From NCBI GenBank assembly GCA_905198295.1, contig CAJKBW010000092.1, positions 1 to 10,914 of the forward strand: a stretch of 10,914 nucleotides of DNA, given 5' to 3'. This DNA is from an uncultured Oscillospiraceae bacterium (lineage in GTDB: Bacteria > Bacillota > Clostridia > Oscillospirales > Acutalibacteraceae). Positions 1 to 6,465 of the stretch are shown piece after piece. Each line of letters opens with the position of its first letter. Positions within the stretch are counted from its first letter, which is position 1. Under the pieces are notes generated by a model. That model had not been told where the DNA came from. It ran no database searches and was given only the letters and a program-made list of their open reading frames with translations. The position numbers and the translations under genes were made by a program.

Positions 1-6
1 TTTCGC

Positions 7-157
7 CCGCCTTTTTCAAAAGGCGGTGAATTCCAAAGGCAACGTCTTTGGCCGCGTCCCGGAGGACGCGAAAAACTTAAGAAATAGGGGGGCAGGAAGG
101 GCGAAAAATATCCCGGTGGGATGTTTTTCGGCGGGGAACCCTCGCCGGGGGTTCCCC
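7..157. repeat. Cluster of five consecutive inverted repeats
   Basis: Five hairpin-forming inverted repeats lie in a row in the first 160 bases. Arms at 7-15/18-26 (CCGCCTTTT with AAAAGGCGG) are perfect. Arms at 33-38/46-51 (CCAAAG with CTTTGG) are perfect. Arms at 53-59/64-70 (CGCGTCC with GGACGCG) are perfect around a four-base loop. Arms at 102-114/118-130 form 13 pairs with one G-U. Arms at 133-141/149-157 (GGGGAACCC with GGGTTCCCC) are perfect around a seven-base loop. I see no convincing gene on either strand in 1-218. The fourth hairpin looks like a terminator and is listed separately. The whole block could be a dispersed intergenic repeat or a structured RNA, but its copy number cannot be judged from this window. 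Confidence 0.6.
102..130. terminator. Bidirectional intrinsic terminator, probably for the RHH pair
   Basis: The arms 102-114 and 118-130 pair over 13 positions with a single G-U pair and a three-base loop. The stem has an A5 run on the left and a T5 run on the right, so either strand ends in a U tract. It lies about 90 bases past the stop of the minus-strand RHH operon, which it would terminate. It could also end a plus-strand transcript from before the window. The GC core is only about three pairs, so efficiency is uncertain. Confidence 0.5.
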
Positions 158-218
158 GATGCGGTGCAAGCCGCCTATGCATATCGCTGTGCTTTGTCAC
201 AGGAACATTGTCTTCAGC

Positions 219-413
219 TCATCCACCGTTATGCGCTTCTGTTTCGATTTTTTCAATTCTCTTCTCGAAATCGGCCACGTACTGGCGGATCATAAAGCGT
301 ATTTTCTGATTTGGGGAACGGTCGTCCATACGGCATACCATCCGGAACCGATATAAGAGATCCCTGTTCAGACGGATGGTTACGCGGCGGATGGTCTTAA
401 CGTTCTTCGGCAT
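219..413 (-). CDS. Small ribbon-helix-helix DNA-binding protein (second of tandem pair)
   Basis: A 64-residue protein with the size and pattern of an Arc/MetJ-type ribbon-helix-helix (RHH) domain. Residues about 8-14 (IRRVTIRL) form the presumed DNA-contacting beta strand. They are followed by an amphipathic helix (LLYRFRMVC), a DDRSPNQ turn, a second helix (IRFMIRQYVADFEKR) and a short polar tail. RHH proteins bind operators as dimers and usually act as repressors, often of their own operon or as antitoxins. The start at 413 is preferred over an upstream in-frame ATG at 446 because an AAGGAAG ribosome site (428-422) sits eight bases before it and the RHH fold begins just after it. It overlaps the end of the upstream RHH gene by 17 bases, which suggests translational coupling. 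No toxin gene follows. The RHH call is by pattern; the target is unknown. Confidence 0.72.
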   Translation of the reverse strand: MPKNVKTIRRVTIRLNRDLLYRFRMVCRMDDRSPNQKIRFMIRQYVADFEKRIEKIETEAHNGG

Positions 414-591
414 CCGCAGCACTTCCTTTCGAAATAAGCATCCCACGTTCCGCTTTATACGCAGCTACACTTTCGCGAATCATACGATTTACCTGCTGAT
501 TGATCGATCGGCCATCGTATGCGCAGACATACCGGAATTTCTCCAGTAATTCGTCCTCAAGACGTAGGGACAGGTAACATTCATCCTGCAT
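397..591 (-). CDS. Small ribbon-helix-helix DNA-binding protein (first of tandem pair)
   Basis: A 64-residue RHH-like protein, exactly the length of its downstream neighbour and clearly paralogous to it. Both share the pattern LRLxxxLLxxFRxVCxxDxRSxNQ, then MIRxxVAxxxxxR. Residues 6-11 (YLSLRL) are the predicted beta strand, followed by helix LLEKFRYVC, turn DGRSINQ and helix VNRMIRESVAAYK. Relative to its neighbour it has a shorter N-terminus and a longer polar C-terminus. I chose ATG 591, which has GGTGAG four bases upstream; a GTG at 600 would add three residues but has no ribosome site. Its last 17 bases encode the start of the second RHH gene. Likely a dimeric transcriptional repressor. 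Which gene it controls, possibly its own promoter or the divergent helicase gene, is inference. Confidence 0.72.
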   Translation of the reverse strand: MQDECYLSLRLEDELLEKFRYVCAYDGRSINQQVNRMIRESVAAYKAERGMLISKGSAADAEER

Positions 592-624
592 TGTTCTCAC
601 CCGAATCGTTTATACTTTACGAAG

Positions 625-654
625 ATTGTAACTGAAACAGAGGCATCTGTGGAA
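625..654 (-). promoter_or_regulatory. Possible promoter and operator of the RHH pair
   Basis: On the minus strand a TACAAT -10 element (630-625) lies 18 bases from a weak TTCCAC -35 element (654-649). This would give a leader of about 25 bases before ATG 591. An inverted repeat ACAGA-GGCA-TCTGT at 637-650 falls inside this promoter, where an autoregulating RHH dimer could bind. A second -10-like TATAAA at 614-609 would start transcription too close to the start codon. The rest of 592-780 shows no gene. Confidence 0.3.
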
Positions 655-780
655 TTTTGGGTGCAAAATGGACTTGAAATGAACCCGCCTTTTCGTAGTC
701 ACCTCTCGCCTGTAGTGCTTTTCCACACTTTCTCCTTTCCGCAGTCCGCCCGCGAGCACAAAAACTTTGCGCTTTTTCCC

Positions 781-809
781 TTTACGGCGGACGGATTTTG
801 CGGTATACT
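781..809 (+). promoter_or_regulatory. Promoter of the SNF2 helicase gene
   Basis: TTTACG (781-786) and TATACT (804-809) are separated by exactly 17 bases, a good sigma-A arrangement. A second TATACT at 812-817 repeats the -10 eight bases downstream but has no matching -35. Transcription would begin near 816, giving a short leader with AGGGGG at 831-836, seven bases before ATG 844. Confidence 0.6.
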
Positions 810-843
810 AATATACTACACTTGACGAAAAGGGGGTGCCGTC

Positions 844-3800
844 ATGGCGCTGTTTTCCCTGAAAAAAATAGGCGAACTGGCGGCGAACCACCGGACCTAT
901 CTGCGCGGCATCGAAACCTACAACGCCGGACGTGTGCAGGAGGTGCGCCGCCGGGAAGGGGATTTTTATGCCGAGCTGCTGACCGCGCGGGTGTATGAGC
1001 GGGAGCCGGACAGCTCGTGTCTGGTCACCGTCGGCTTCGGCGACGGCGGCGATGCCGACTATATCGACTGCAGCTGTCCCGCGTTTCGTGAGCAGGACGG
1101 TGCCTGCCGCCATATTGTGGCGGCGCTGGTGCATAAATACTACGCCGACATGGCGGCCGGGCTGCGGATTGCCCCGGGCGTGCCGCATACGGCGGAATAC
1201 CATACCGACACCGCGGCACGGCGGATGATGGATGCCTATGTCACCGAAGGGGCCGTGCAGCAGCTTGCCGCCGCGGAGGACGAAGCGGATAAGGTGGACC
1301 TGCTGCCCACGCTGCAGCGCCGCCGCGGACAGCTTACCCTGTCCTTTTCACTCGCCGGCCGGCGGCAGTACGTGCTGCGGGACATCGGCAAATTCTGCGC
1401 GGATATGCGTGAGGGCAACACCGTCGCCTACGGGCGGCATCTCCAGCTGCTGCATCATCCGGACAGCTTTACCGCCGAATCTCGGCCGCTGCTGGATTTC
1501 CTGCTCGGCCGGTATGGGGATGAGCAGGCCGTGCGCGGTGCCGCCGGGCAGAGCACCGACGCCGCCTCGCGGGAACTGCTGCTGACCCCGGGCGCGCTCG
1601 ACGAGTTTTTCGCCCTATACGAAGGGCACAGCGTACTGTTCCGGGAGGGAGACGCCGCCCGCTCGATACGCCTGAAGGCGCGCGACCCCAAATTGTCGCT
1701 GACGCTTTCCGAAGCGGCGGAAAAGGGCGGCTTTTCACTGCTGTGCGACGATATCGCCTGCTTTTCCGGCAGTCGGTATTCGTATGTTCTCACCGGCGAA
1801 ACCCTGTGCCGCTGCACGCCGGAATGCTCGCGGCAGATGGCGCCGCTGTTCCGCGCGCTGCAAGCCGGGCACGGTAAGCTGTTCATCGCCCGCACCGATA
1901 TGGCGGAATTCTGCGGCAGCGTGCTGCCGTCGATCCGGCCGTATGTGCAGGCGGATGGATGCGAGGAGCAGCTGACCGCCTATCTGCCGCTGCCGCTCGA
2001 GGTGGAGGTGTACCTCGACGCCCCCGACAGCAATACCATCACCGCCAAAGTGCTGTGCAGCTACGGGGAGGAAAAAATCAACCCGTACGGGGAGGCAAAG
2101 CCGTCCACCGACCGCCGCGACCGGATCGGGGAAACCCGCGCGCGGCTGGTGCTGCAGCGCCATTTCCCGCACTATGACCCGGACCTCGGCGTCCTTGTGC
2201 TGCGCGGGGACGATGACGCAATCTACCGCTTTCTCACCGACGGTGCCGCTGAAATCGGTACGGTTGCCGCCGTTTACGCCACCGATGCTTACCGGAACAT
2301 CGGCATCGACCCGCCCCCGCGGGTATCGGTCGGGGTAAGCCTGAACAGCCGCCTGCTGGACCTGACCATCGACACCGACGGCATCGATCCGGAGGAGCTC
2401 GGCGGGGTGCTGGAGGATTACCGCCGCGGCCGGCGGTTTCACCGGCTGAAAACCGGCCGGTACGTCACCCTCGACGAATCCGCACTCGCCGGCCTCGCAC
2501 AGATCGCGGACGGGCTGGCGCTCACCGACCGGGAGCTGCGCACCGGCCGTATCAGCGCGCCAAAATACCGCGCAATGTACCTCGACCGGGTACTGCGGGA
2601 AAATGAGCGCATCCAGTTCAAGCGGGACAGCCGGTTCAAGGAACTGGTCAAGAGCCTGCATAACGTTTCGGAAAACGACTTTCCGGTGCCCGCCAGTCTC
2701 GACGGGGTACTGCGCAACTACCAGAAGACCGGGCACCGCTGGCTGAAGACGCTGGAGCATTACGGCTTCGGCGGCATTCTGGCCGACGATATGGGCCTTG
2801 GCAAAACACTCGAGGTAATCTCGCTGCTGCTCGACGCGCGGGAAAGCGGCAATGACCTGCCCTCGCTGGTGGTCTGCCCCGCCTCACTGGTGCTCAACTG
2901 GGCGGGAGAAATCGCCCGATTTGCGCCGCTGCTGACCGTGATGACCGTGCTCGGCACGGCGGAACAGCGACAGCAGACTATCCGGCAGAGTGTAGGCTAC
3001 GACGTGGTTATCACCTCCTACGACCTGCTCAAGCGGGACATTGAATTTTATCAGGGCAGGGAATTCCGCTATCACATCCTCGACGAGGCGCAGTATATCA
3101 AAAACCACTCCACCCAAAACGCCAAAGCGGTCAAGGCGATCGTCAGCCGCCAGCGCTTCGCGCTCACCGGCACGCCGATTGAAAACCGCCTGAGCGAGCT
3201 GTGGAGCATATTCGATTTTCTGATGCCCGGCTTTTTGTACAGCTATACCCGGTTCCGGGAGCGGTTCGAGATCCCGATCGTGCGCGGCGGCAATACGGCG
3301 GCGCTCGAGCGGCTCGGGCGCATGACCGAACCGTTTATCCTGCGGCGGCTCAAGCAGGAGGTGCTGCGGGAGCTGCCGCCGAAATCCGAGAGCATCGTGC
3401 GCTGTGCGTTGTATGAGGAGCAGCAGGCACTGTACCGCAGTGCGCTCGCTGACGCCAGGAATCAGCTGCGGCATGCCTTTGCGGAGCGCGGCTTCGGCGG
3501 CAGTCATATCACCGTGCTCGCAGTGCTGACCCGGCTGCGGCAGCTCTGCTGCGATCCGGCGCTTTGCCGGGAGGACTACGCCGGCGGCAGCGCCAAGCTG
3601 GATTCCTGCATGGAACTGCTGCACGAGGCGGCCGCCGGCGGGCATAAGGTGCTGCTGTTCTCGCAGTTCACCTCGATGCTCGAGCGGCTCGAAACGCGCA
3701 TCGCGGCGGAGGGACTGCGCTCGTGCACCCTGCGCGGCTCCACGCCGAAGGAGCAGCGCGCCGCGCTTGTCGAGAGCTTCAATCAGGACGACACCGACGT

Positions 3801-4098
3801 GTTTTTGATTTCGCTCAAAGCGGGCGGGACCGGCCTGAACCTGACCGGTGCGGACATTGTGATCCATTACGATCCCTGGTGGAACCTGGCCGCCCAAAAT
3901 CAGGCGACCGACCGCGCCCACCGCATCGGTCAGACCCACAGCGTGCAGGTATATAAGCTCATCGCCTCGGATACGGTAGAGGACCGCATTCTCCGCCTTC
4001 AGGAGGAAAAACAGCGCCTGTCGGATGCCATCCTCCCCTCCGGCGACAGCTTTGTGGCCTCGCTTACCCCGGACCAGCTGCTCGAACTTCTGGAATAG
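844..4098 (+). CDS. SWIM zinc-finger SNF2-family ATPase (DEAD/DEAH-like helicase)
   Basis: A 1084-residue Swi2/Snf2-type double-stranded DNA translocase. The N-terminus carries a SWIM zinc finger with ligands C76, C78, C88 and H90. Residues about 150-600 correspond to the poorly conserved SNF2-associated region of bacterial members. The ATPase core begins near 620. Walker A is DDMGLGKT (648-655, K654), the Walker B box is DEAQ (747-750) and motif III is LTGTP (774-778). The second lobe has KVLLFSQF (935-942), AGGTGLNL (993-1000) and the arginine-finger motif DRAHRIGQ (1023-1030). All key residues are present and the length is normal for SWIM-SNF2 proteins of Firmicutes. Such proteins are thought to remodel DNA-protein complexes or RNA polymerase, but this subgroup's substrate is not established. 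It is monocistronic, has its own promoter, and no nuclease or methylase adjoins it, so a defence role is not supported here. Confidence 0.93.
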   Translation: MALFSLKKIGELAANHRTYLRGIETYNAGRVQEVRRREGDFYAELLTARVYEREPDSSCLVTVGFGDGGDADYIDCSCPAFREQDGACRHIVAALVHKYYADMAAGLRIAPGVPHTAEYHTDTAARRMMDAYVTEGAVQQLAAAEDEADKVDLLPTLQRRRGQLTLSFSLAGRRQYVLRDIGKFCADMREGNTVAYGRHLQLLHHPDSFTAESRPLLDFLLGRYGDEQAVRGAAGQSTDAASRELLLTPGALDEFFALYEGHSVLFREGDAARSIRLKARDPKLSLTLSEAAEKGGFSLLCDDIACFSGSRYSYVLTGETLCRCTPECSRQMAPLFRALQAGHGKLFIARTDMAEFCGSVLPSIRPYVQADGCEEQLTAYLPLPLEVEVYLDAPDSNTITAKVLCSYGEEKINPYGEAKPSTDRRDRIGETRARLVLQRHFPHYDPDLGVLVLRGDDDAIYRFLTDGAAEIGTVAAVYATDAYRNIGIDPPPRVSVGVSLNSRLLDLTIDTDGIDPEELGGVLEDYRRGRRFHRLKTGRYVTLDESALAGLAQIADGLALTDRELRTGRISAPKYRAMYLDRVLRENERIQFKRDSRFKELVKSLHNVSENDFPVPASLDGVLRNYQKTGHRWLKTLEHYGFGGILADDMGLGKTLEVISLLLDARESGNDLPSLVVCPASLVLNWAGEIARFAPLLTVMTVLGTAEQRQQTIRQSVGYDVVITSYDLLKRDIEFYQGREFRYHILDEAQYIKNHSTQNAKAVKAIVSRQRFALTGTPIENRLSELWSIFDFLMPGFLYSYTRFRERFEIPIVRGGNTAALERLGRMTEPFILRRLKQEVLRELPPKSESIVRCALYEEQQALYRSALADARNQLRHAFAERGFGGSHITVLAVLTRLRQLCCDPALCREDYAGGSAKLDSCMELLHEAAAGGHKVLLFSQFTSMLERLETRIAAEGLRSCTLRGSTPKEQRAALVESFNQDDTDVFLISLKAGGTGLNLTGADIVIHYDPWWNLAAQNQATDRAHRIGQTHSVQVYKLIASDTVEDRILRLQEEKQRLSDAILPSGDSFVASLTPDQLLELLE

Positions 4099-4303
4099 GC
4101 CGCCAGCATACGCTTGAATACCAACCGAACGCCGGGATACCGCAGTGCGGATACCCGCGCCGCAGCAGAATAGTACCGCCGTTTCCGAAGTGCCTGCCGG
4201 CAGAATCTGTCGCTCCAGTCCTAAAACGTCCGGGGATTTTCGCCGCGTACCGAAGAAAAGGAAAAGGATTTCTTAAGAAACGCGAAAGAACAATCTATCC
4301 GGG
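4099..4303. other. Gene-free stretch after the SNF2 gene
   Basis: No coding region is supported here. The only structures are an imperfect dyad at about 4133-4157 (CGGG...CCGC AGT GCGG...CCCG, interrupted by three mismatches) and a 10-base palindrome CTGCCGGCAG at 4194-4203. Neither is followed by a T run, so no intrinsic terminator for the SNF2 gene is apparent. That transcript may end by Rho or read on toward the next promoter. Confidence 0.5.
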
Positions 4304-4332
4304 TTGCGCCCGGCAAAATAACTTGGTATACT
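4304..4332 (+). promoter_or_regulatory. Promoter of the glycosyltransferase-acyltransferase operon
   Basis: TTGCGC (4304-4309) and TATACT (4327-4332) are spaced by 17 bases, and TGG directly precedes the -10, making an extended -10 element. Transcription would start near 4339 and leave an untranslated leader of about 165 bases that runs through all four inverted repeats described next. Confidence 0.5.
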
Positions 4333-4346
4333 TTATAGGACACCTG

Positions 4347-4473
4347 AATCTATCGTTCGCACGAATAGATTTTGCAGCAGATCACAAAAATACCCTGACC
4401 ATATTTGGTCAGGGTAACTATAAAATATCGTATCGTACCGATATGCACATTTGTCTAAAAAAGTATACTTTTT
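4347..4473. promoter_or_regulatory. Array of four inverted repeats upstream of the GT2-GtrA gene
   Basis: First dyad: AATCTA/TAGATT at 4347-4371, reinforced by TTC/GAA inside. Second: a perfect 11-base dyad at 4391-4416 (TACCCTGACCA, loop TATT, TGGTCAGGGTA). Third: ATATCG/CGATAT at 4425-4444. Fourth: a perfect 16-base palindrome AAAAAGTATACTTTTT at 4458-4473, just before the ribosome site. The second dyad is followed by T5 only on the minus strand, so it would terminate antisense rather than sense transcription. In the sense direction it may be an operator or an RNA hairpin in the leader. Function unknown. Confidence 0.55.
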
Positions 4474-4505
4474 GAATATTCCGCAAAAACAAGGAGAAAA
4501 CCGAC

Positions 4506-5600
4506 ATGCACGTGGAAGTGGTCATCCCCGCGTACCAGCCGGACGAACGGCTGTCGCGCTATGTCGCCGATCTGAAAGCATCCGGCTTCACCGCGATTAC
4601 GGTGGTGGACGACGGAGGCGGTCCCGCCTATGCGGCGTTGTTTGATGCGCTGGAACGGGAAGGGTGCCGGGTGCTGCGGCACGAAGTCAACCGCGGTAAA
4701 GGCGCCGCACTGAAAACCGCTTTCCGCCTGCTGGAGGCCGACCCGGATCTGGACGCGGTGGTCACCGCAGATTGTGACGGCCAGCATACCGCCGAGGACG
4801 TACGGCTGGTGGTGGAGGGACTCAAAAAGGCGCCGGATACGCTGGTGCTGGCTCAGCGCCGCTTTGATAAAAACACCCCGAAGCGCTCGCTCGCGGGCAA
4901 TCGGGCGACCAGCTTTGCGCTGCGGGTGCTGTACGACATTTGTCTGCCGGACACCCAGACGGGTCTGCGCGGCATCCCGGCCGGGATGCTGTCCGAACTG
5001 GCCGAATTAAAAGGGGACCGCTACGATTACGAGCTGAATATGCTCATGTGGGCAAAGCGCAGCGCCGTGGAGTTCACCCAGATTCCGATTGAAGCGCTGT
5101 ATTTCGATAACAATGAGGGCAGCCACTACCGCACCCTGGCGGATTCGCTGCCGATTTTGTTCCGGATTCTCAGCGGCGCCCTCCATTACAGTTTTTCGGC
5201 GGTATTGTCTGCCGTGGCGGACGTGCTGGTGTACTGCCTGCTGGTCAAGCTGCTGTTTGCCGCCTGGCCGCTCGGATCAAGGGTGCTTGTCGCGGCGGTG
5301 ATCGCCCGTACGGCGTCCAGCATGGTCAATTATCTGTGCAATCGCCGCCTGCCAACCGCTCAGAACCGTGGGATCAGCGGAACCATCTGGAAATACTACT
5401 GTCTGTGGGCGGTACAGCTGGTGGTGAGTATCACCGGTACCACCCTGCTGTGCGAATTTGCGGGCATGGGCGAAATGCTCGCCAAGCTGCTGACCGACCT
5501 GCTGCTGGCGCTGGCCAGCTATCAGGTGCAGCTGCGCTGGGTGTTCGCCAAAAGCAAACGCAAAATCCACCCAAAGCCCAAGGATGATCCCGCCTCTTGA
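4506..5600 (+). CDS. Bifunctional family 2 glycosyltransferase / GtrA-like membrane protein
   Basis: A 364-residue fusion. Residues 1 to about 220 form a GT-A fold glycosyltransferase of the dolichyl/polyprenyl-phosphate sugar synthase type, with VVIPAY (5-10), the VVDD acidic pair (D35, D36) and the metal-binding DCDGQH (89-94). Residues about 229-345 form a GtrA-like domain with four predicted membrane helices near 231-250, 258-275, 298-316 and 327-345, then a basic Lys-rich cytoplasmic tail. Such proteins typically charge undecaprenyl phosphate with a sugar and move it across the membrane for decoration of teichoic acid, polysaccharide or other envelope glycans. Start ATG 4506 has AAGGAG (4491-4496) nine bases upstream. 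The acyltransferase gene follows after 24 bases, so the two are co-transcribed. The fusion arrangement is known in this family. The sugar and acceptor cannot be read from sequence. Confidence 0.9.
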   Translation: MHVEVVIPAYQPDERLSRYVADLKASGFTAITVVDDGGGPAYAALFDALEREGCRVLRHEVNRGKGAALKTAFRLLEADPDLDAVVTADCDGQHTAEDVRLVVEGLKKAPDTLVLAQRRFDKNTPKRSLAGNRATSFALRVLYDICLPDTQTGLRGIPAGMLSELAELKGDRYDYELNMLMWAKRSAVEFTQIPIEALYFDNNEGSHYRTLADSLPILFRILSGALHYSFSAVLSAVADVLVYCLLVKLLFAAWPLGSRVLVAAVIARTASSMVNYLCNRRLPTAQNRGISGTIWKYYCLWAVQLVVSITGTTLLCEFAGMGEMLAKLLTDLLLALASYQVQLRWVFAKSKRKIHPKPKDDPAS

Positions 5601-5624
5601 ATCAGGAAAGGAGCCAACGCTGTT

Positions 5625-6347
5625 ATGTCTAAAACGCCGCGCTGGAACGGCTTCGGCCGTACACTCAAGCGCTGCGCCAAGGGTATGCTGCGCTACCGCG
5701 TCGTGCATCAGACGCCGCTGCCGGAGCAGCCCTGTGTATATGTGGTGCATCATCAAAACCTGTTCGGGCCGATCCACGCGGTGGCGTGCCTGCCGGAGTC
5801 GCATATGTGGGTATACTGGAAATTCTGCCGGCGGAAATCCTGCTTTGACCAGTATTATCACTATACCTTCACACAGCGGTTCGGCTGGCCGAAGCCAGCC
5901 GCCGCAGTGGTTTCGGGCGTGCTTTCGCTGGTGATCCCCGGGCTGTTTTCCGCTATCGGCGCCGTGCCGGTCTATCGCAGCGACACCCGCCTGCGCCAGA
6001 CCATGCGCACCTCAGTGGATCTGCTGTCGGAAGGACACAGCATCGTGCTGTGTCCGGACGTGGATTACCAAAGCAAAAGCGCTTTTATAGGCGAGACCTA
6101 TGCCGGATTTGCGGGCATAGCAGGCATGACCCGCTCGCACAGCGGCGTGGATGTCGCTTTTATTCCGGTGCACTGCAGTCGGGAGGAAAAAACCATTTAT
6201 ACCGGCACACCGATCTACTGTGCCGAAGGCCGTGCCGGCAGGCAGGCCTGCGCACAGCAGATCGCCCGGGCGCTAAACGGGATGGCCGGCGCCCGGCAGG
6301 AAGAGACGGCCGCTGCGTGCGAGGTGCCGGAGCAGGCCGAAACCTGA
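5625..6347 (+). CDS. Divergent PlsC-like (lysophospholipid) acyltransferase
   Basis: A 240-residue protein with the layout of a glycerophosphate/lysophospholipid acyltransferase (LPLAT, PlsC-like). The block VVHHQNLFGPI (40-50) occupies the position of the catalytic HX4D box. A hydrophobic stretch covers about 93-113, VPVYRSD (114-120) matches the substrate-binding motif II, LLSEGHSIVLCPD (133-145) stands where FPEGTRS normally lies, and IPVH (180-183) matches motif IV. The Asp of HX4D is absent (Gly48 when aligned on His43), and motif III lacks the usual Glu-Gly pair. It is therefore a divergent member, possibly acting on an unusual acceptor or lacking acyltransferase activity. A ribosome site AAAGGAG (5607-5613) lies 11 bases before the start. 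The gene is second in an operon with the GT2-GtrA protein, which suggests acylation of a glycolipid or envelope glycan, but this is inference. It ends just before a strong terminator. Confidence 0.75.
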   Translation: MSKTPRWNGFGRTLKRCAKGMLRYRVVHQTPLPEQPCVYVVHHQNLFGPIHAVACLPESHMWVYWKFCRRKSCFDQYYHYTFTQRFGWPKPAAAVVSGVLSLVIPGLFSAIGAVPVYRSDTRLRQTMRTSVDLLSEGHSIVLCPDVDYQSKSAFIGETYAGFAGIAGMTRSHSGVDVAFIPVHCSREEKTIYTGTPIYCAEGRAGRQACAQQIARALNGMAGARQEETAAACEVPEQAET

Positions 6348-6384
6348 GCCGGCCACCGGACCGGTGACTGCCTTTTCCCACAAT

Positions 6385-6432
6385 AAAAAGAAGGCCGCGG
6401 CAAACGGTTTTATTTGCCGCGGCCTTCTTTTT
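6385..6432. terminator. Strong bidirectional intrinsic terminator
   Basis: A perfect 20-pair stem (arms 6385-6404 and 6413-6432) with an eight-base loop, GC-rich at its core and flanked by an A5 run on the left and T6 on the right. It sits between two convergent transcription units, the glycosyltransferase-acyltransferase operon ending at 6347 and the amidase gene ending at 6466. It can terminate both. Confidence 0.93.
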
Positions 6433-6465
6433 TCATTTGTTTGTCCGCCTGTATCGGTTGCCAGC

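Noticed and set aside
26..356. Three overlapping short plus-strand frames of 62-89 residues
   Set aside because: They run through the hairpin cluster and antisense to the RHH gene, lack ribosome sites and resemble translations of repeat DNA.
1735..3939. Long minus-strand open frames (341 and 351 residues) opposite the SNF2 gene
   Set aside because: They are antisense shadows caused by GC-rich codon use. The plus frame carries all ATPase motifs; these match no recognisable family and have no ribosome sites.
219..4098. RHH pair plus SNF2 helicase as a defence island
   Set aside because: The tandem RHH proteins lack a toxin and the helicase lacks a nuclease, methylase or protease partner, so no known defence arrangement is met.
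4451..4645. Short frame starting at a TTG just before the glycosyltransferase gene
   Set aside because: It overlaps the real gene in another frame, has no ribosome site, and its N-terminus is the translation of the palindromic leader.
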